Below the pieces are notes generated by a model, which did not search any database, was not told the DNA's origin, and saw only the letters and a list, made by a program, of their open reading frames with translations. A DNA stretch of 64,000 bases from Carex sylvatica. Taxonomy: Eukaryota > Streptophyta > Magnoliopsida > Poales > Cyperaceae. The stretch spans positions 682,001-746,000 of the forward strand of contig CAXKVR010000034.1 of NCBI GenBank assembly GCA_964058845.1, given 5' to 3'. Shown one piece after another: positions 58,295 through 64,000 of this stretch. Position 1 is the stretch's first letter. Each line of letters opens with the position of its first letter. The position numbers and the translations under genes are program-made.

Positions 58295-59439
58295 ATGGCT
58301 GATTCAAAGTCCAACTCCAGTACCATTTTCTCAACCAAACACATATACTACCTAGCACCTCTCCTCGCCGTTGCCATTGCACTCACTCTCTTTTTCCCGT
58401 CTTTTCTTGGCTCATCCTTATCCCCACTCCATCAAGTCTATGACAAAGAAGACGACATTGAAATTCCCATAAACATCACAACTGCAATCGACTCCATTGG
58501 AGCTAGACCGAGAGAAGCCTTCGCCGACCTAAAACCGGCCTATGACCGCTGGGACTCTGAGGTCGGTTGCTCCCGGTTCAGGGACAAGTTTAGGAGATGG
58601 AAGGTAAATGAATCAGCAGTGCAACAAGCCGATGATGGAGATTGCCCGGAGTTTAAGCTTGGCCATGTCAGCGTGTGGGCCAAGGCAGTGTCGTGGGTGC
58701 CTGATATCTTGGACGGGTTGTATGAATGTCGGTGCGGGTTGAGTTGTTTGTGGACCCGAAATGAGGTGCTGGCGGACCAGAATGATGTCGACTTGTACCA
58801 GTATTATGGTCCACCTGAAACTGTAAGGCTTGACATAATTTTTTTTGTCCTTTATAACCCCACCTCACCTACTCTAGATTTTATCCTTTGTAGTGAGACA
58901 AGATGCATGAGAATCTCTTGAAATTAAAGAAAACAAAAGAAACAATTATTGTCAAATGTTTATTCAGAGGTGCACTAGAACTTCCTGTTGTGCTAGTAGT
59001 TCGGTGATCTGTGCGGACCCAAAAAATATTCTGTGTAAGATGTGCCACTTAAACTTGATCAGACGTTCCGGTCCACATGTGCTATCACAGGGTCCAGTGA
59101 ATTAGGTCCATTTAAATGGCAACTGAAATGTGGAAAAATAAAAGGTACCTGGAAGGATGTTTGCAGTTTTGCATTTTTTCTACAAAGTTTAAGAAAAAAA
59201 AATGCTGTGCTTGTAGGCCCTGTACAATAGTTAATTTTGAAGCTCTTAATGTCATTCTGTAGAGAAAAACAGGGGAGCCACTTAGAGCGTTTATAGAACT
59301 GGAGGCTTGGAGAAGACCATCGGGGCACGAGGATATCTTTGTCAGTTATCATTCCAGTAGTGATGTCCAAGCAACCTATGCTGGCAAGACATTTCGCATC
59401 ATCCACAGTTACCATGTGGCCAGCAAGAAAAGAGATGTA

Positions 59440-59471
<32 letters not shown>

Positions 59472-60116
59472 TACACAGACCCATATTTTTATGGAAATAT
59501 TGAAAATCAAATGGTTCCCAACATATTTCTATTCATATGGCAGGATGTGTTGGTCTACTGGTCTTCGTCAAGATGCATGAGTCACCGAGATGCCAAGGCT
59601 AAATCCTTCCTGTCCCTTGTGCCGCATCACTCCTTCGGCCACTGCCTCAACAATGTTGGAGGCGAGGACAATGCTCTGACAATGTACCCTGACTGCAAGA
59701 TGGAGGAGAACCCAATTCCACACTGGTGGGACCACCTACACTGCACCCAGTCACATTACAAGTTTGTGCTGGCCATTGAGAACACATGGACCGAGAGCTA
59801 TATCACTGAGAAACTGTTCTATCCCTTGGAAGCCGGGTCAGTGCCGATCTATTTCGGCGCACCCAATGTGTGGGACTTTGTGCCTCCCAATTCGATTATC
59901 GATGCATCCAAGTTTGAGTCAGTTGAGAAGTTAGCCGAGTATGTTACGTCTGTCGCAGAAGATCCTGTGGCTTATGCAGAGTTCCATGCATGGAGACGGT
60001 GTGGTGTGCTAGGAAATTATAATAAGGTGCGTTCGGCTAGCCTTGACACATTGCCGTGTCGGCTTTGCGAGTTTGCTAGCAAGAAAGGTGGAAGGAATGC
60101 CAAATCTACACAATGA
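58295..60116 (+). CDS. FUT13-like alpha-1,4-fucosyltransferase, copy 3 (3 exons)
   Basis: Exons 58295-58822, 59263-59436, 59544-60116; 424 residues, collinear with copy 2 without gaps. The membrane anchor (about 18-38), CRCGLSCLWTRNEVLAD, HHSFGHCLNNVGG, WWDHLHC, YKFVLAIENTWTESY and VPIYFGAPNVWD are all intact. Minor changes from copy 2 in the catalytic exon include TQSHYKF for AQSHYKF and SYITEKL for SYVTEKL. Intron 2 is only 107 bp and starts with a CT then CA microsatellite. The protein looks functional; the promoter differs (TATAGAT, and an L1 about 550 bp upstream). Confidence 0.9.
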
Positions 60117-60307
60117 GCTTTTGTTTTTGTATTCAATTTGGTTAGCTTTTTGAAGATTAGGTAGTTTAGAGGAGGAATAAACTTTTTCTCTGTTGTTGGG
60201 TTGTCAAACAAGTTGTCAAACATGAAGAGTAAGACGGAGTTACTATGAAATAAGTTGGCGGGTCCACTGTTGTAGACGTATATTCATTTCTCAATTTATC
60301 TATCATT

Positions 60308-61001
60308 AATGGATTAATTTAAATCATAACTTAAACTGTCATCAGATATGAAACAAAAAGAAATAAGATGAAGCAAGCAAATCTTTTTTAAATTTAATTA
60401 GCAACCGAACGTGGCCTTTTTATTTTCCATGCACCTGTTCGAACTTTCAGACTGCGTCAATGACTTAAAACTTTTGCGTTATTGAGACCTACCAACCTAA
60501 ATAACTCTTTAATACCAGGGATCCCGTGCAAAACCTAAAAACTATAAATAACAATTGATGGAAACTTGAGAACTGATGAAGGGCATTTCAGCATTATTTT
60601 TTAACTTTTTTCTTTTAATAATAAGTTCAGGGGTCAATTGTCAGCTCAGCAATAACGGATTAATTTAAATCATGACTTAACGATGTAAAACAAAAAATAT
60701 AAGATGAAGTAAGCAAATCTTCTTTAAATTTAATTAACAACGAAATATGACCTTTTTATTTCCCTGCACCTGTTTGAACTTTCTGACGAGTCAAGGACCT
60801 AAACTTTTGTGTTATTGCGACCTAACAACCTAAATAATTCTTAATTGCATGGGGTCATGTGCAAAATCTCAAAACTGTAAAACAATTTTTGATGGAAACT
60901 TCAGAAATGATTAAGGCAATTTTAGCACGTTTTTTAACAATTTTTTACAAAAAAAAAAAGAAAAAAAAGATTTAAGTTCAGGGGTCAATTGTCAGCTCAG
61001 C
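60308..61001. repeat. Two-unit direct tandem repeat (about 346 bp per unit) in the promoter region of copy 4
   Basis: Unit 1 (60308-60653) and unit 2 (60654-61001) both begin AA(T/C)GGATTAATTTAAATCAT and run through AAGCAAATCTT, CCCTGCACCTG-like words, GATGGAAACTT and AAGTTCAGGGGTCAATTGTCAGCTCAGCA. They differ by substitutions and small indels. Copies 2 and 3 have the last part of this unit once. Confidence 0.8.
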
Positions 61002-61351
61002 ATTGCTACCCCACATGCAGCCATACTGTTATATATTAAGAGGATTATACATAATCGATTGGGTCTAACAAGAAGCTAGGAAATAGGTGATTTGGATTTC
61101 AAAGATAGCAACTCTTGAGAAGAGAGAAATTCAAATTAATTACACGAGTTTGATTATGCAAAATAAATGGTTCAATTGAGATTAAACTAAACTGTTCTCA
61201 AATGGCCCCACCAAAAGAGAAATATTTGCCTAGGAAAAAATACTTGCAGATAAGACATGGACAATACAATAATTGAGCATATGTAATATGTAACCATTTC
61301 AATCAAACAAGCATCCTCTGACAAAGACCTTCTAGCAGCCAACTCTGTTCA

Positions 61352-61358
61352 TATAAAT
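61352..61358 (+). promoter_or_regulatory. Probable TATA box of fucosyltransferase copy 4
   Basis: TATAAAT in TTCATATAAATTGGAAATT, 62 bp before the start codon, as in copy 2. Confidence 0.55.
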
Positions 61359-61413
61359 TGGAAATTATTTGTTCAAATTGAAAACACACCACTTCTCTCA
61401 CCAACCTTATTCC

Positions 61414-63350
61414 ATGGCTGATACAAAGTCCACCTCCAGTTCCATTTTCTCAACCAATCACATATACTACCTAGCGCCTCTCCTCGCCATAGCCATCGCA
61501 CTCACTCTGTTTCTCCCGTCTTTTCTCAGCTCATCCCCATCCCCATCCCTTCAAGTTTCTGACAAAGAAGATGACACTGAATTTCCCATAAATATCACAA
61601 CTGCGATTGACTCGATTGGAACTAGACCTAGAGAAGCCTTTGCCGACCTAAAACAGGCCTATGACCGCTGGGACTCTGAGATTGGCTGCTCCCAGTTCAG
61701 GGACAAGTTCAGGAGATGGAAGGTAAATGAATCAGCAGTGCAACAAGCTGATGGTGGATATTGCTCAGAGTTTAAGCTTGACCATGTCAGCGTGTGGGCC
61801 AAGGCGGTGTCGTGGGTGCCTGAAGCCTTGGACGGGTTGTATGAGTGTCAGTGCGGGTTGAGTTGTTTGTGGACCCAAAATGAGGTGCTGGCAGACAAAC
61901 ATGATGTGGATTTATACGAGGCTTACGCCCCCCCTGAAACTGTAAGGCTCGACTTGACTTTGTATTTTCCCTTTATCACCCCACCTCCCCCCTATACACT
62001 TCAACCTCCTGTTGTGCTGGCAGTTTGATGATTTGTGGACAAGTTCACATCCGCAGCCATTGAGAGCATGATAGGTGGACCCCTACCAAAGATAAAATAA
62101 AATAGAACTCCCTAAAAATCTCCTGGGCAAGATGTGCCATTTAAAATTGATCTGACAGTCCACATGTGCTATCACAGGGGCTTACCATTACACCAATGGT
62201 AGCAAATACAAAACCATCTTTGTACAGGGTCAGACTGGTCTGTTATATTAGATTTCAAACGGTTCTTGTTCCAGAAAGTTAGGTCCGCATTAAATAGAAA
62301 CTGTAATGTGGGAAAAAAAAAAATCAAAAAGAATGTTTGAATGTTTGCAGTTTCAACTTTGCCTGCAAACTTAAAGAAAAAAACAATCCTGTACCCCTTC
62401 AATTTTTAATTTTTAAGCTCGTAATGTTATTCTGTAGAGAAAAACAGGAGAACCACTCAGAGCCTTCATAGATCTGGAGGCTTGGAGAAGACCATCAGGG
62501 CACGAGGATATCTTTGTCAGTTATCATTCCAGTAGCGATGTCCAAGCAACCTATGCTGGAAAGACATTTCGCATCACCCACAGTTACCATGTGGCCAGCA
62601 AGAAGAGAGATGTACTCTCTCTGTCTCTCTCTTCACACACACATATTTTTTCATGAAAATTTCAAATCAAATGGTTCCTTGAATGTTTTTTCCTGACTAA
62701 AAGGATGGCTAAAAGATGCTAGGGTTGAGAGTTGACAACAGCTAACACCCCTCAACATATGTCTATTCATATGGCAGGATGTGTTGGTCTACTGGTCTTC
62801 GTCAAGATGCATTGGTCAACGGGATGCCACTGCAAAATCCTTCCTGTCCCTTGTGCCACATCATTCTTTTGGCCATTGCCTTAACAACGTTGGAGGCGAG
62901 GACAATGCTCTGATGATGTACCCAGACTGCAAGATGGAGGACAACCCGATCACACACTGGTGGGACCACCTACACTGTGCCCAGTCACACTACAAATTTG
63001 TGCTGGCCATTGAGAACACATGGACCGAGAGCTATGTCACTGAGAAATTGTTCTATCCCTTGGAAGCTGGGTCAGTGCCAATCTATTTTGGCGCACCCAA
63101 TGTCTGGGACTTTGTGCCTCCCAATTCGATTATTGATGCATCCAAGTTCGAGTCGGTTGAGAAGTTGGCAGAGTATGTTAAGGCTGTCGCAGAAGATCCT
63201 GTGGCTTACGCAGAGTTCCACGCATGGAGACGATGTGGCGTGCTAGGAAATTATAATAAGGTGCGCTCGGCTAGCCTTGACACCTTGCCGTGCAGGCTTT
63301 GCGAGTTTGTTAGCAAGAAAGGTGGAAGGAGTGCCAACTCTACACAATGA
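61414..63350 (+). CDS. FUT13-like alpha-1,4-fucosyltransferase, copy 4 (3 exons)
   Basis: Exons 61414-61941, 62438-62611, 62778-63350; 424 residues, same structure as copies 2 and 3. The frame stays open 15 codons upstream, but I chose the ATG at 61414 because it matches copies 2 and 3 and lies in the same TTCCATGGCT context. Membrane segment at about 18-38. The catalytic exon is intact (YKFVLAIENTWTESYVTEKL, VPIYFGAPNVWD, LPCRLCEF). Exon 1 has changes at positions otherwise kept in the cluster: CQCGLSCLWTQNEVLAD instead of CRCGLSCLWTRNEVLAD, SQFRDKF for SRFRDKF, and YCSEFK for DCPEFK. Exon 3 has MEDNPITHWW for MEENPIPHWW. It is probably expressed, but activity may be reduced. Confidence 0.88.
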
Positions 63351-63931
63351 TCTTTTGTGTCTGTATTCAACTTGGTTAGCTTTTTGAAGATTAGTTCAGT
63401 TGTGTAGCAATTACTTGTGTTGGATTCCAAGTCATTTGATTTTATCCTCTTTTCTGGAAATTTGGTTATGTTCCGAAGTTCAAGGAACAAAGATGCATAT
63501 AGAATATAAATTTTAATTCCATTGCTTACAAGCAAAAGTTGTGGACGCAAAAATACAAAAACACACGGCATATCTTTCTTCAGCAATCCTAAGAACAACT
63601 CCATATAACTCATAATATGTGTGAGGTCAAGAAGGCAGAACAATCAAAATTGAACTCCAAGCTGAAAACAAATTTAACTTAGAGGTGCAGATTTGGGAAG
63701 AACATTAGAGAATATAATTACTCGGAACAAATTACACGATGATCTTATAAAGCCATGTTCTTTATATTTAATCATACCTCTTCATCAAATTATAATGCAA
63801 GAAAGCACAAAAAAAAAAAAAAAAGAATCACAAAAGCCCCGCCTAATGATACAACCAATTCCTAGCATTTGCAACAGTACAACAAATTTATCTCCACAAA
63901 AGTACTAAAGAAATTACCTCCAGTGAAGGTC
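63351..63931. other. 3' flank of copy 4 and convergent 3' flank of the next gene
   Basis: Begins with the shared 3' block (GGTTAGCTTTTTGAAGATTAG). Beyond about 63650 it may hold the 3' UTR of the minus-strand gene that ends at 63932, including a possible intron donor (GGAG then GTAATT in that sense at about 63917-63921). A poly-A run lies at 63810-63826. Confidence 0.4.
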
Positions 63932-64000
63932 TCACATTCTCGTGCATGACGGGTCAAAATCATCAGGTGCGACCTGTTGGATCCAAGTCGCCAAGGTTTT
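63932..64000 (-). CDS. C-terminal end of an unrecognised gene (partial, cut by the window edge)
   Basis: Read from the right edge on the minus strand, 22 codons run to a TGA at 63932-63934, ending ATWIQQVAPDDFDPSCTRM. The composition is protein-like and GC-richer than the flanks, which supports a real last coding exon. I do not recognise the family. The frame is inferred from this end only. Confidence 0.4.
   Translation of the reverse strand, partial: KTLATWIQQVAPDDFDPSCTRM

Larger units (their letters stand above)
60117..61413. other. Intergenic and promoter region before fucosyltransferase copy 4
   Basis: 3' flank of copy 3 (GTTAGCTTTTTGAAGATTAG block shared with the other copies), then a tandem repeat (60308-61001), then the conserved promoter block. 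No further gene. Confidence 0.6.

Noticed and set aside
1..64000. tRNA, rRNA or other structured RNA genes
   Set aside because: No cloverleaf with A and B boxes or rRNA-like segment was noticed by eye; the tRNA-Met-like words are only primer sites of copia elements.

Overview
This is a window of AT-rich nuclear DNA from a flowering plant, most likely a eudicot. The evidence is split genes with GT-AG introns, plant-type GRAS, DExH-box helicase and alpha-1,4-fucosyltransferase genes, and plant transposon families (Ty1/copia, Ty3/gypsy, CACTA, PIF/Harbinger, hAT, L1 LINEs, MITEs). I cannot name the species from the sequence.

Layout. 1-5.5 kb is gene-poor and holds MITEs and a small hAT element. 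5.53-6.89 kb (minus) is a single-exon GRAS regulator. 9.79-24.45 kb (minus) is a 33-exon DHX29/DHX57-like DExH helicase, the plant DExH7 type. I could trace it from start codon to stop. All exons join in phase except exon 4, which carries one extra base and would end the protein early. One of its introns carries a small copia element and another a LINE piece, each with a target-site duplication. 25.75-28.27 kb is a non-autonomous CACTA element packed with short hairpins. It is followed by a decayed Harbinger transposase, a gypsy-type solo LTR (30.56-33.26 kb), a truncated copia element (33.45-34.6 kb) and a fold-back palindrome of about 1.15 kb (36.8-38.0 kb).

From 39.8 kb to the right end the window is a tandem array of four FUT13-like genes (GT10 family, Golgi, Lewis-a type), all on the plus strand, each with three exons and intact reading frames. 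Copy 1 is diverged. Copies 2-4 are recent duplicates that share promoters, introns and 3' flanks. Copies 1 and 2 are separated by a four-deep nest of transposons (42.79-49.91 kb), with a matching target-site duplication at every level. The last 69 bases look like the C-terminal end of a further minus-strand gene.

The genes do not form an operon-like unit. The one functional group is the fucosyltransferase cluster, where duplication, L1 insertion, promoter change and CpG-driven missense changes can be ordered relative to each other. Coordinates come from reading the sequence by eye. Splice sites follow from reading-frame continuity and from family knowledge, not from transcripts.
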